Assembly: GCF_020567525.1 (NCBI RefSeq) | Contig: NZ_JAJCVI010000002.1 | Coordinates: forward strand, 702,719 to 766,718 | Length of the DNA: 64,000 nt | Direction: 5' to 3' | Source: Halorubellus salinus | Lineage (GTDB): Archaea > Halobacteriota > Halobacteria > Halobacteriales > Natrialbaceae | In this document: positions 1 to 8,146 of the stretch, piece after piece | Position numbering within the stretch: the stretch's first letter is position 1 | How the letters are laid out: each line of letters opens with the position of its first letter | Notes under the pieces: model-generated | What the model was told of the DNA's origin: nothing | What the model saw: the letters and a program-made list of their open reading frames with translations, nothing else | Database searches by the model: none | Position numbers and translations under genes: made by a program

Positions 1-52
1 GAGTACGCGTGCCCGCACCTCCTCGCGAACCTGAGTAGTCGGGAGTACTCAT
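1..52 (-). CDS. Partial gene following the DUF58 gene (5' end only)
   Basis: An ATG on the minus strand at 52 overlaps the TGA of the DUF58 gene by four bases (ATGA), a typical translational-coupling junction. It opens a frame that stays open for all 17 visible codons (MSTPDYSGSRGGAGTRT). Only the N-terminus lies in the window, so the product cannot be named. In haloarchaea MoxR-DUF58 pairs are often followed by membrane or transglutaminase-like genes, and that is the only basis for guessing a related role. Confidence 0.45.
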   Translation of the reverse strand, partial: MSTPDYSGSRGGAGTRT

Positions 53-69
53 GCTCGCACCTCCTCGCG
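12..69. repeat. Short direct repeat at the DUF58 stop codon (42-bp period)
   Basis: The 15 bases CGCACCTCCTCGCGA occur at 13-27 and again at 55-69. The right copy forms the last codons of the DUF58 gene, just before its stop on the minus strand. The left copy lies inside the start of the next gene. It is one of several repeats near stop codons in this window. Confidence 0.5.
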
Positions 70-1053
70 AGCCGGTGCGTCGCGGACGAACGACGAGAAC
101 GGGACCTCGCGGTCCGCCATCTCGACGCGAACGCCCGTGGACTCGCTGCCCGTGACGACGACGTTCGCGCGCGCCCGATGCTCGTCGGGGACCTTCCCCG
201 GCCCGACGGTCGCGAGCAACGACAGGAGCGCCTCCCGCTGGTCCGCGCCCGCGTCGGCCTCCAGTTCGCCGTTCGGCGCCGACAGGCCGACGCGGATGCC
301 CGAATCGAGGAGGTAGAGCGCGATGCTCGCGGTCGCCTCCGCGACGTGGTCGTCCCAGCCGTCCGCGCTCTCGCACGCGATGTGGACGTCGCCGACGTCC
401 TCCTCGCTCACGAACTGCTTCACGACGAGGTCGTTCGCCGCGCGCTTCGCACTGGACTTCCAGTGCACGTCACGCAGCGAATCCCCGCGGTCGTACTCGC
501 GGAGACTGTCGAACTCCTCGCGGTTGTGCTCGAACCCGCCCTCCGGCAGGAGGTTGAGTTCGTGCCGCGTCGACCCCGTCAGCGCGTACACGCGCGGATA
601 CACGAGCACGCTGTCGCGATGCCCGTACCGGTGCTCGGCCTCCGCGAGCCCCAGGACGTCGACGATACGGACCGAGAGCGGCCCGAGGTCGTGCTCGCCG
701 CGGTCGCGGTACGTCACGTCGTACGCGAGGGAACGCGTCCCGAGCGTCGCCTCGAAGTACGCACCGTCGAGTTCGAGGCCGGCGTCCGCGTCGTCCTCGA
801 CGGTCGCCGCGACCGGCGACCCGACGTCGAACGACAACGTCACCTGCTTCGTCTCGTCGATGAACCCCGGGTCGGGAACGCGGCGCGTCACCTCGGGCCG
901 GCCCGCACGCCGCACCTGGACGGCCGCACCGACGACCGCCACCAGGACCGGGATGACGATGACGCCGAGCGCTTGCGCGCCGAACACGAACGACGCGAGC
1001 ACGCCGAGAACGACCACGCCGAGCGCCGCCTTCCCGCGTCGAGTCAACCGCAT
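49..1053 (-). CDS. DUF58 domain-containing protein
   Basis: This 334-residue protein has two hydrophobic segments near the N-terminus (about residues 9-30 and 31-48), then a soluble domain. Around residues 183-203 it carries the DUF58 hallmark EYDRGDSLRDVHWKSSAKR. DUF58 proteins partner with MoxR AAA ATPases; they often have a divergent VWA-like fold, and their exact function is unknown. I chose the ATG at 1053 rather than one 66 bases upstream, because the upstream extension is Arg/Ser-rich and lies inside the moxR gene. The gene starts 1 bp after the moxR stop codon, so the two are almost certainly one operon. Its stop overlaps the start of the next gene. Confidence 0.93.
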   Translation of the reverse strand: MRLTRRGKAALGVVVLGVLASFVFGAQALGVIVIPVLVAVVGAAVQVRRAGRPEVTRRVPDPGFIDETKQVTLSFDVGSPVAATVEDDADAGLELDGAYFEATLGTRSLAYDVTYRDRGEHDLGPLSVRIVDVLGLAEAEHRYGHRDSVLVYPRVYALTGSTRHELNLLPEGGFEHNREEFDSLREYDRGDSLRDVHWKSSAKRAANDLVVKQFVSEEDVGDVHIACESADGWDDHVAEATASIALYLLDSGIRVGLSAPNGELEADAGADQREALLSLLATVGPGKVPDEHRARANVVVTGSESTGVRVEMADREVPFSSFVRDAPAREEVRA

Positions 1054-1054
1054 C

Positions 1055-2047
1055 TTACTCGACCGGCACCGTCTCGATGGCGTCCGCCACCACCTGCTCG
1101 CCCTGGTCCTGCGGGCCACTCGCGGACAGGCGGATGCGGTGACTGAGCACGCGCGGCGCCTCCGTCTGCACGTCCTCGGGCGTCACGTACCCGCGACCAC
1201 GGACGACCGCTCGCGCCTGCGCCGCCCGCATCAACGCGATGGTGCCACGCGGTGACACGCCGAGTTTCGCGTTCTCGCGCGTGTACGCCGCGAGTCGCGT
1301 CCCGTACTCGCGGACCGCTTCCTTCACCGTGACGTTCGCGACGGTCTCGCGCGCCCGCCGGATGGTCTCGGTATCAGTGACCGACGTCAACGACTCGATG
1401 GGGTGATGGCCGACGGCGCGCGCGACGACCTCCGACTCCTCGGCCGCGTCCGGATACCCGAGGTGCAACTTCTTCATGAAGCGGTCGACCTCCGCGAGCG
1501 GCAACTCGTAGGTGCGATTGGGTTCCACGGAGTTCTGGGTCGCGATGACCGTGAACGGCTGCGGGAGCATCCGCGTCGTCCCGTCGACCGTCACCTGCTG
1601 TTCCTCCATCGCCTCCAGGAGCGCGCTCTGGGTCTTCGGCGGCGCGCGATTGATCTCGTCGCCGAGGACGACGTTCGCGAACACCGGCCCCTTCTGGAAC
1701 TCGAACTCGCGGGTCTTCTGGTTGAAGACGTTCACGCCCGTGATGTCCGACGGCAGGAGGTCCGGCGTGAACTGGACGCGTTTGAACGAGCACTCGATGG
1801 ACGCCGCGAGCGCCCTCGCGAGCATCGTCTTCCCGACGCCCGGGACGTCCTCGAGGAGGACGTGCCCGCGACCGAGCATCGCCGTGACGACGTGCTCGAT
1901 CTCGTCGTGATGCCCGACGATGACGTCCTCGACGTTCGAGATGACGTCCCGACTGACCTGCGCGGCTTCCTCGATCGGGAGCGATTCCGGGGCTGTTTCT
2001 GGGCGACTCGACTGTGGCGTCGCATCTGGAGTGTTAGCGTCCGTCAT
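1055..2047 (-). CDS. MoxR family AAA ATPase
   Basis: A 330-residue AAA ATPase. The Walker A motif DVPGVGKT is at about residues 67-74, Walker B LGDEINR at about 128-134, and the sequence ALLEAMEEQQVTVDG typical of MoxR follows. A C-terminal lid domain ends the protein. MoxR proteins act as chaperone-like ATPases that help assemble or activate partner complexes, and the adjacent DUF58 gene is the classic partner. The first 25 residues are Pro/Ser/Thr/Glu-rich and probably disordered. The 235 bases upstream, up to the cold-shock gene, hold no convincing gene. Confidence 0.95.
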   Translation of the reverse strand: MTDANTPDATPQSSRPETAPESLPIEEAAQVSRDVISNVEDVIVGHHDEIEHVVTAMLGRGHVLLEDVPGVGKTMLARALAASIECSFKRVQFTPDLLPSDITGVNVFNQKTREFEFQKGPVFANVVLGDEINRAPPKTQSALLEAMEEQQVTVDGTTRMLPQPFTVIATQNSVEPNRTYELPLAEVDRFMKKLHLGYPDAAEESEVVARAVGHHPIESLTSVTDTETIRRARETVANVTVKEAVREYGTRLAAYTRENAKLGVSPRGTIALMRAAQARAVVRGRGYVTPEDVQTEAPRVLSHRIRLSASGPQDQGEQVVADAIETVPVE

Positions 2048-2282
2048 GAATTATCGTCTGACAGCACCGGTGTGAGAACCGGCAACCGACCTGGAGGGCG
2101 GTCAATCCCGTCGCAGTGCGTCCGACCCTCGCGACAGTTGGGCGTCGCCGACGCTACCGACGGTCGAATCCGCGCGCCCCGTGCCCGAGCGTGACACACC
2201 ACGTACTGCCAGTGTGTAGCGGTCGCTGCCATGTAACGTTGCCGGGGACACAAAATTTCGTTTGTCCGAAGCTATCCTGCGA

Positions 2283-2477
2283 TTAGAGGCGCGTGAGGTT
2301 CTCGGCGCGCGGGCCCTTGTCGGCCTGCACGATGTCGAACTCTACCTCCTGTCCCTCTTCGAGGTCGGGGCCGCCGATGTCCTCCATGTGGAAGAAGACG
2401 TCCTCGTCCGCGTCCTCGGTGTCGATGAAGCCGTAACCGCCCGTGTCGTTGAAGAAGTCGACCGTACCTGTTGGCAT
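2283..2477 (-). CDS. cspA: Cold-shock domain protein
   Basis: A 64-residue protein made only of a cold-shock (OB-fold) domain. RNP1-like GGYGFID sits at about residues 13-19 and RNP2-like VFFHMEDI at about 27-34. These proteins bind single-stranded RNA or DNA and act as RNA chaperones. It is much more acidic than bacterial CspA, as expected in a salt-in haloarchaeon. The ATG at 2477 is supported by a TATA box 26-34 bases upstream and by family length, so upstream in-frame ATGs are not used. Confidence 0.96.
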   Translation of the reverse strand: MPTGTVDFFNDTGGYGFIDTEDADEDVFFHMEDIGGPDLEEGQEVEFDIVQADKGPRAENLTRL

Positions 2478-2502
2478 ACGCTTCCATGAAGGACGTTGGC
2501 AA

Positions 2503-2511
2503 GCATAAAGG
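2503..2511 (-). promoter_or_regulatory. TATA box of the cold-shock gene
   Basis: On the minus strand CCTTTATGC lies 26-34 bases before the ATG at 2477. This spacing predicts a leaderless transcript. Confidence 0.65.
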
Positions 2512-2557
2512 TTGTCACGAGGGAGATTCCGCGGTTTCCGCGGTCGAAGCGACCGTT

Positions 2558-2863
2558 CTACCAGGGTTTGCACGCTTCGCAGACGTCGTCGCCGTCGGCG
2601 AGCCACAGCCGCTCGACGACCTCGCCGCACGACGCACACGCCGCACCGTCCGGTTCGAACCGCGACGTCGACGCCGCCGGTGACGCCGACGCCACGCGCT
2701 CGTCGACGGTCGACTCGGTTCCATCACCCGACTCGGTTCCGTCACTCGACGCGTCAGCGTCGGCAGTCCGTTCGTCGACGGCGTCGTCGTCGGCAGCGTC
2801 GGCGTCGGTCGCGTCCGCCGCATCGCGGTCGACGAACTCGTCGATAGAAGCGTCCTCGGTCAT
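2558..2863 (-). CDS. Small haloarchaeal zinc-ribbon protein
   Basis: A 101-residue protein in two parts. The first 65 residues or so are an extremely acidic, low-complexity Asp/Ala/Ser region. The C-terminus is a compact treble-clef or ribbon with two CxxC pairs (CASC and CEAC, about residues 77-80 and 96-99), and the protein ends in KPW. The pattern, short acidic N-terminus plus C-terminal CxxC ribbon, recurs in haloarchaeal hypothetical proteins. A nucleic-acid or partner-binding role is only inferred. The start follows the conserved-looking MTEDASIDEF. Confidence 0.82.
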   Translation of the reverse strand: MTEDASIDEFVDRDAADATDADAADDDAVDERTADADASSDGTESGDGTESTVDERVASASPAASTSRFEPDGAACASCGEVVERLWLADGDDVCEACKPW

Positions 2864-2929
2864 ATCACGTTCCAGGAGCGGCCGGGTCTTGAGCGCAACG
2901 GACAAGTACCCGCGCTCGAAGCATCGAGT

Positions 2930-3148
2930 ATGAGCAACGGAACGTTCTGGCTCGTGTCCGAACTGCAGACCGCCGTGGAGTCGTTCGGGACCGCCGCGAG
3001 CGTCGACCCGATATCGGCCGCACTCGTCGCGATCGGTGGCCTCATCACCGCAGGGGCATCCCTCGCCTTCGGCGCACTCGTCCTCGGCAGCATCCTCGAC
3101 GCACTCGGCGACAGCTTCTCGCAGTCCCCACCCCCGGGCGCGAACTGA
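2930..3148 (+). CDS. Small membrane protein
   Basis: A 72-residue protein with a long hydrophobic stretch from about residue 28 to 60, broken by Gly (IAIGG-like and FGALVLGS-like), giving one long or two short membrane spans. The tail is short, Ser/Pro-rich and polar. I do not recognise a family. It is divergent from the zinc-ribbon gene, with 66 bp between the starts, and convergent with mer. Confidence 0.7.
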   Translation: MSNGTFWLVSELQTAVESFGTAASVDPISAALVAIGGLITAGASLAFGALVLGSILDALGDSFSQSPPPGAN

Positions 3149-3223
3149 CCGCGACGAAGCGCGAAGCCCGGACGACCGACTGCTGACGACCACGTCACCG
3201 GCACGGGTCACGCTCTCCTCGCA

Positions 3224-3311
3224 CTCACCGACGACGCCAGCAGCCCCGAGCGCACGCTCACCGACGACGCCAGCAGCCCCGAGCGCACGCTCACCGACGA
3301 CGCCAGCAGCC
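3224..3311. repeat. 33-bp tandem repeat, 2.7 copies
   Basis: A 33-bp unit beginning CTCACCGACGACGCCAGCAG starts at 3224, 3257 and 3290; the third copy is truncated. It fills most of the 194-bp gap between the convergent small membrane protein gene and mer. It has no convincing coding role. The copies are nearly identical, so the expansion is recent. Confidence 0.85.
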
Positions 3312-3342
3312 GCGCGCGCGCCCGTAATCCCGTCGACGACGG

Positions 3343-4371
3343 TCACCGCGCGCGGTCGAGCGCTTCGGCGCTCAACTCGATCGCGGCTTCGACGTCCGGG
3401 CCGAGTGGCGCCGCGGCGACGATGCCGTCCGCGTGGTCGAGGATGGCGTCGAAGCGGTCGGCGACGGTCGCTGGCGTCCCTGCGATACAGAACGCGTCCA
3501 GCATCGCGTCCGTCACGGCCGCTCCCGCATCCCCGAACTCGCCAGCCGAGACCGCGTCGCCGACGGACACCGCACGGTCCTGGTCGATACCGTGACGGTC
3601 GAGCACCGGCGGCGGCGCACCACCGACGATGAACGCGACCGGGATTCGAGCCGCCTCGCGTGCCGCCGTCTCGTCCTCGGCAACGCTCACGCTCGCGTAC
3701 GCCAGGAACGACACGTCACCGTACGCCTCGGGGCGCTCCTCGCGACCCTCCGCGACGCGGTCGGCCGCCCACGCGACGTCCCGCGGATGCGACCCGTTGT
3801 AGAGCACGCCGTCGGCGTGCTTCGCCGCCATCCGCGTCATGTGCGGGCCCTGCGCGCCCACGAACACCGGAACCTCGCCCGGCGGCTCGTAGTTCAATCG
3901 CGCACCGTCCGCGACGAACGTTCCGTCGTGCTCGACGCGCTCGCCGTCGAACAGGTCCTGGGCGACCTTGAACGACTCCAGGACGCGCCGGAGCGGCCGG
4001 TCCTGGTCGACGCCGAGGTTCGCGAGCGTCGACCGGTCGCCCGCGCCGAGTCCGTACATCCCGCGGCCGGCACTCGCCTCCGCGAGCGTCGCCACACGAG
4101 ACGCCTGCGTCACCGGATGCGTCTCGTAGGGGTTCACGACGCCCGGCCCGAGGCGAACGCGCTCGGTCGCCCCAGCCATCCGGGACAGTGCGACGAACGG
4201 GTCGCGGTTGTTGTAGTGACTCGACGCGAACACCGCGTCGAACCCGGACGCTTCCGCCGTCTCCGCGAACCCGACGAGGTCTTCGAGAGGATGCTCGGGC
4301 GTCACCTCGACACCGAACCGGACGTCGTCGCTCCCCACGATACCGTCCTCCGCGTCACCGTCACCCGTCAT
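3343..4371 (-). CDS. mer: F420-dependent 5,10-methylenetetrahydromethanopterin reductase-like protein (Mer)
   Basis: A 342-residue luciferase-like (TIM-barrel) flavin/F420 enzyme. Family features include DAVFASSHYNNRDPF at about residues 44-58, RVRLGPGVVNPYETHP near 70-85, and the GAQGPHMTRMAAKHADG region near 172-188. Mer reduces methylene- to methyl-tetrahydropterin using reduced F420. Haloarchaea are thought to use folate rather than methanopterin, so the true C1 carrier here is probably a folate; that is an inference. The start codon lies inside the last codons of cofE (11-bp overlap), so the F420 biosynthetic enzyme and an F420 user are translated together. Confidence 0.9.
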   Translation of the reverse strand: MTGDGDAEDGIVGSDDVRFGVEVTPEHPLEDLVGFAETAEASGFDAVFASSHYNNRDPFVALSRMAGATERVRLGPGVVNPYETHPVTQASRVATLAEASAGRGMYGLGAGDRSTLANLGVDQDRPLRRVLESFKVAQDLFDGERVEHDGTFVADGARLNYEPPGEVPVFVGAQGPHMTRMAAKHADGVLYNGSHPRDVAWAADRVAEGREERPEAYGDVSFLAYASVSVAEDETAAREAARIPVAFIVGGAPPPVLDRHGIDQDRAVSVGDAVSAGEFGDAGAAVTDAMLDAFCIAGTPATVADRFDAILDHADGIVAAAPLGPDVEAAIELSAEALDRAR

Positions 4372-5119
4372 ACTCCCACCCCCGCAAGGCCTGCCGGACG
4401 AAGTCAGAGTCGACCGACCGATAGAGGTTCTCGCTCCCGTCCAGGTCGCCGAAGTCCCAGTCGCGCACGACCGTCACCGGCGTCCCCGCGTCCGCTTCCC
4501 CGCAGACGAGGTTCGCCGCCGCCGCGAGCTCGTCGACGACGCACTGCACCGTCACCTCGAGTTCGTGCCCGTCGCGGTCCGTCTCCCCGCGGTAGTCCCG
4601 ACTCGCCGGCATCCCCGCGTACCCGAGCGCGACCCCGGTCTGTCCGTGCCGGAACGGCCGTCCGCTCGTATCCGTCACCACCACGGGGTTCTCGTGTTCC
4701 AGCCCATCGCGGATGCGAGCCGCACTTTCGTCCGGCCGCTCCGGTAACAGGAGGACGTCGCCAGTGGGGACGTTCGACCGGTCGATGCCCGCGTTCACGC
4801 CCACGTGCCCGAACCGCGTCTCCGTCAGGAGGAACGGCGCCTCCATCAGGAGCTCCGTCGACTCCTCGAGCACCGCCTGCGCGAACCGCGGGTCCTTCTC
4901 CTCGCCCGTCAGGTCCGCGAGCCGGTCGGCGATCTCGCGAGCACGCGGCCCCGCCGGGTACTCCGCGAGGTCCGCGACGCGTCCCTCGACCTTCGACACG
5001 ACCGTCGACGCCACCACGACCACGTCGTCCGGCGCCAGGTCGAAGCGCGCGTCGACGAGCGCCGCGAGGTCGTCGCCCTCACGGACCTCCGGGACGTCCG
5101 GGACCGACAGCAGTTCCAT
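4361..5119 (-). CDS. cofE: Coenzyme F420-0:L-glutamate ligase
   Basis: A 252-residue CofE-family protein. It adds gamma-linked glutamates to F420-0 using GTP. Diagnostic stretches are VVVASTVVSKVEGR (residues about 34-47), HVGVNAGIDRSNVP (about 107-120), and TDTSGRPFRHGQTGVALGYAG near residues 152-172. The length matches the archaeal single-domain enzyme, without the bacterial FbiB extension. The start at 5119 is preferred because upstream in-frame sequence is Arg-rich and non-homologous. Its 3' end overlaps mer. Confidence 0.95.
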   Translation of the reverse strand: MELLSVPDVPEVREGDDLAALVDARFDLAPDDVVVVASTVVSKVEGRVADLAEYPAGPRAREIADRLADLTGEEKDPRFAQAVLEESTELLMEAPFLLTETRFGHVGVNAGIDRSNVPTGDVLLLPERPDESAARIRDGLEHENPVVVTDTSGRPFRHGQTGVALGYAGMPASRDYRGETDRDGHELEVTVQCVVDELAAAANLVCGEADAGTPVTVVRDWDFGDLDGSENLYRSVDSDFVRQALRGWEYDG

Positions 5120-5186
5120 GCACGAGCGTCCGGGAGCCGCCCTCAAAGGCCAACCGGTACCGGACGAGCTATCCACGGGACGGCCG

Positions 5187-5237
5187 CATCGTCGTCGTGC
5201 CGCGCTCGACGGTCTCATCGTCGTCGTGCCGCGCTCG
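5187..5237. repeat. 29-bp direct repeat between cofE and the phosphoesterase gene
   Basis: The 22 bases starting CATCGTCGTCGTGCCGCGCT occur at 5187 and at 5216. The second copy ends 4 bases from the phosphoesterase stop codon. The repeat fills half of the 122-bp gap and looks like a recent tandem duplication. Confidence 0.8.
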
Positions 5238-5241
5238 CCCG

Positions 5242-5727
5242 TCAGCGCTCGTGGAGCGTCGCGTCCACGCTCCCGTCCGCGACGTCGAGCTCGTAGCACG
5301 TCGTGCGCGTCGCCGGCGCCGCCCCGGTCGCACTCCCCGGGTTCAGGAGGCGGATCCCGTCGACGGTCTCGTCGAGGACCTCGTGCGTGTGCCCCGAAAG
5401 GACGACGTCCGCGTCGTGCTCGCGGCCGACGTCGACGACGCGCTCACGGTAGGACGCCACTGGACCGGTCCCGTGCGTGACCGCGAACCGGACGCCCTCG
5501 CGCTCGAACACCTCGACGTCCGGGAGACCGAGACTCGCAGGGTCCATGTTCCCCGCGACCGCGGTCACGTCCGGCACCAGCTCGCGGACCGCCTGGTACG
5601 AGGATTCCGCGTCGAAGTCGCCCGTGTGGACGACGTGGTCGGCGTCACGGACGACGTCCGCGACCCACTCGGGGATGCTGCTCGCGCGAGACGGCACGTG
5701 CGTGTCGCCGAAGACGACGAGTCGCAT
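5242..5727 (-). CDS. YfcE/MJ0936-type metallophosphoesterase
   Basis: A 161-residue calcineurin-like phosphoesterase with the full metal-binding set: GDTHVP near residue 7, HTGDFD near 34, VAGNMD near 57, THGTG near 84 and LSGHTHE near 109. The GNMD/GNCD form and the short length put it in the YfcE/MJ0936 group of small phosphodiesterases; the natural substrate is unknown. It is divergent from the Nudix fusion gene, with starts 56 bp apart. Confidence 0.93.
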   Translation of the reverse strand: MRLVVFGDTHVPSRASSIPEWVADVVRDADHVVHTGDFDAESSYQAVRELVPDVTAVAGNMDPASLGLPDVEVFEREGVRFAVTHGTGPVASYRERVVDVGREHDADVVLSGHTHEVLDETVDGIRLLNPGSATGAAPATRTTCYELDVADGSVDATLHER

Positions 5728-5783
5728 ACGCGAGGGTACGGCGAGTCGGAACTAAGTTCCCCGGGGCGGTCGAACGAGCGCGT

Positions 5784-7136
5784 ATGACCGACGAGGAGAC
5801 CCACGTCGTCACCGCGTTCGTCAGGCACGACGGCCACGTCCTGCTGTGTCGACGCAGCGAGCACGTCGGGACGTACACCGAACGGTGGGGCGGCATCTCG
5901 GGGTACGCCGAAGGCGACCCGGACGAACAGGTGCTCGTCGAACTCCACGAGGAGGCCGGGTTCGAGACCGACGCCGTCGATCTGGTGCGTACCGGGTCGA
6001 CCGTCGACGTTCGCGACGACGACCTCGACACGCACTGGGTCGTGCACCCGTACCTGTTCGACGTCGACGACCGCGACGTCACCGTGAGCGAGGAGCACGA
6101 CACCTGCGAGTGGGTGCACGCGACCGAGATGCTCCACCGTGACTGCGTGCCCGGCCTGTGGGCGGCGTACGAGCGCGTCGCACCGTCGGTCCGTTCGGTC
6201 ACGGCCGACGACGAACACGGCGCGGCGGCGCTGTCGGTTCGTGCACTGGAGGTGCTCCGCGACCGTGCGGGCGTCCTGCGTGCCGAAGGCGCGTCGGCGG
6301 ACGCAGCGACGGACGAGGTCCGCGACCTGGCGCGACGACTGCGGCGAGCGCGCCCGAGCATGGCGGTCCTCGAGAACCGTGTGAACCGCGCGATGGCGAC
6401 CGCGGACGCGGACGCGGCGAGCCTGGAGACGGCGGCGATGGACGGCATCAACCGCGCGGTCCGCGTGGACGTCGAGGCGGCCGAACGCGCCGCGGCACTC
6501 GTCGGTGACCGAACGGTCCTGACGCTCTCGCGCTCGGGAACGGTCGTTCGTGCGCTCCAGGACGCGGCCCCGACCGAAGTGTTCGTCGCGGAGTCCCGGC
6601 CGGGGAACGAGGGCGTCGGTGTCGCGGAGCGACTGCTCGCGGACGCACCGACGACCCTGCACACGGACGCCGCCATCGGGCACGTGCTCGCGACCGCGGA
6701 CGTGGACTGCGTGCTCGTCGGCGCGGACGCGGTGCTCGCGGACGGTCGCGTCGTGAACAAGACCGGGACGCGACTGGCGGCGGTCGCGGCGGCCCACGAG
6801 GAGGTGCCGTTCTTCGTGACGTGCGCGACGGACAAGGTCCGCACTGACGACACGGTGAACCTCGAGTCAGGGCGGCGGTCGGCGGTCTACGACGGGTCGG
6901 CGCCGCTGGACGTGACGAACCCGACGTTCGACGTGACGCCCGCGCACCTCGTGGACGCGGTCGTCACCGAACGCGGCGAGCTGGACCCGAGCGACGTGCG
7001 CGACGTCGCGGACGAACTCGCGGCGCTCGCGGCGTGGGACGGCGACAGCGTGGATGCGGACGACGCCGGCGAGAACGCGGCTGCTGCCAGGGAGGGGGCG
7101 GACAACGACGACGCGTCGACGGCGAACCGACGGTAG
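5784..7136 (+). CDS. Nudix domain fused to eIF-2B alpha/ribose-1,5-bisphosphate isomerase-like domain
   Basis: A 450-residue two-domain protein. Residues 1-130 resemble a Nudix hydrolase; the second half of the Nudix box is intact (ELHEEAGF, near 61-68), but the first Gly/Glu spacing is off by one, so catalysis is not certain. Residues from about 150 to 410 match the eIF-2B alpha/delta superfamily, which includes ribose-1,5-bisphosphate isomerase and methylthioribose-1-phosphate isomerase: TLSRSGTVVRAL, ESRPGNEG, GADAVLADGRVVNKTGT. The tail is acidic low complexity. A TATA-like AACTAAGTT at 5750-5758 fits a leaderless start at 5784. A role in nucleoside or sugar-phosphate metabolism is inferred. 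Confidence 0.88.
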   Translation: MTDEETHVVTAFVRHDGHVLLCRRSEHVGTYTERWGGISGYAEGDPDEQVLVELHEEAGFETDAVDLVRTGSTVDVRDDDLDTHWVVHPYLFDVDDRDVTVSEEHDTCEWVHATEMLHRDCVPGLWAAYERVAPSVRSVTADDEHGAAALSVRALEVLRDRAGVLRAEGASADAATDEVRDLARRLRRARPSMAVLENRVNRAMATADADAASLETAAMDGINRAVRVDVEAAERAAALVGDRTVLTLSRSGTVVRALQDAAPTEVFVAESRPGNEGVGVAERLLADAPTTLHTDAAIGHVLATADVDCVLVGADAVLADGRVVNKTGTRLAAVAAAHEEVPFFVTCATDKVRTDDTVNLESGRRSAVYDGSAPLDVTNPTFDVTPAHLVDAVVTERGELDPSDVRDVADELAALAAWDGDSVDADDAGENAAAAREGADNDDASTANRR

Positions 7137-7528
7137 CGGTCGGTTCGCGGCGGGTTCGTGCGACGGGACGTCGTCGGGTTTCGCGAGGCCGTCGCACGAC
7201 GCCGGTCAGGGCACGTCGTTCGTCGCCGCGGCATCCGACTTGAACGCACGGGTCGGGCGTTGGGCGACTGCGCGCGTCGGATTGCTGCGGGCGTCGACGG
7301 CGAGTCGAAACGCGCAAGACGCCGCCGCGTGAACGTACTGGTGGCGGCAGTGACGAAGCGTTACCCCCACCGAGCCCCGTCTGACGAGGGATTTTCACCC
7401 GAGCCGCCATTCCGACCGACCGCGAGCGACGGCGTTCGCGTCGCGTGATTCCGAGTGGTTCGACAGGTGTGACAGTCGCGACCTGCAGGACCGCCGCTGG
7501 TTCTTGTAGGGGTGTTCTTCGTGTGGGT
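7137..7528. other. Gene-free interval of about 390 bp
   Basis: Every frame is either interrupted or gives Arg-rich, atypical protein. The last 90 bases are less GC-rich, as expected for the promoter of the GNAT gene; TTCTTGTAG at 7501-7509 sits 20-28 bases before its ATG and could be a weak TATA element. No repeat, tRNA or hairpin was noticed. Confidence 0.5.
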
Positions 7529-8104
7529 ATGAACGTACGACGCATGACGGACCTGGACCGTGGCGCTGTCGCGAACCTGCATCGGCGGTCGGCGCGCGAA
7601 CTCGGCGCCGAAGCGTACGACGAGGAGACGGCGAAGGCGTGGGCGGGCGACCGCTGTCACTGCGACTACGACCTCGCTGACGCGGACTCGGTGTTCGTGG
7701 TCGCGGTGACGTCGCCGGACGTGACACGCGGCCCGCGCGTCGAGCGCTCCCCGGGCGGTGGCGAGGGCGACGTCGCCGGGTTCGCGCACCTGGACGTCGA
7801 CGCGGGCGAGGTCGCGGCGGTGTACGTCAGTCCGACGTACGCCGGCGAAGGCGTCGGCTCCATGCTCCTCTCGCAGCTCGAAGCGCGTGCTCGCGACGAC
7901 GGGCTCGAATCGCTCTCGGTCGCGTCCTCCCTGAACGCGGTCGGCTTCTACGAGCACCACGACTACGCCGTCACCGGGTCGACGTCGTTCGAAACGACGG
8001 GTAACGGCGTGACCGCGACGCTCGACGTCCGCGTGATGGAGAAGTCGCTCGAACCCGAGGTGGCGAGCGTCCAGTCCGCGGAGGCCCGGGCGACGTCCCG
8101 GTGA
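7529..8104 (+). CDS. GNAT family N-acetyltransferase
   Basis: A 191-residue acetyltransferase. The acetyl-CoA binding motif A is clear: VAAVYVSPTYAGEGVGSMLL (about residues 92-111) matches V-x-P-x-x-x-x-x-G-x-G. Motif B follows near SLNAVGFYEHHDY (about 136-148). Substrate is unknown. The start at 7529 gives the conserved opening MNVRRMTDLDRGAVANLH; an upstream in-frame ATG at 7445 adds 28 residues with no family resemblance. Confidence 0.9.
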   Translation: MNVRRMTDLDRGAVANLHRRSARELGAEAYDEETAKAWAGDRCHCDYDLADADSVFVVAVTSPDVTRGPRVERSPGGGEGDVAGFAHLDVDAGEVAAVYVSPTYAGEGVGSMLLSQLEARARDDGLESLSVASSLNAVGFYEHHDYAVTGSTSFETTGNGVTATLDVRVMEKSLEPEVASVQSAEARATSR

Positions 8105-8146
8105 GCGCGACGCCAGCCAGGAGCGGCGGCATCGACCGGACGACCG

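Noticed and set aside
2044..2253. A 69-codon frame between moxR and the cold-shock gene
   Set aside because: Composition is not coding-like and it has no start signal; it is treated as the moxR upstream region.
3433..5787. A 784-codon plus-strand frame opposite mer, cofE and the phosphoesterase
   Set aside because: It is the antisense shadow of three well-supported genes, with Arg/Pro-rich low-complexity translation.
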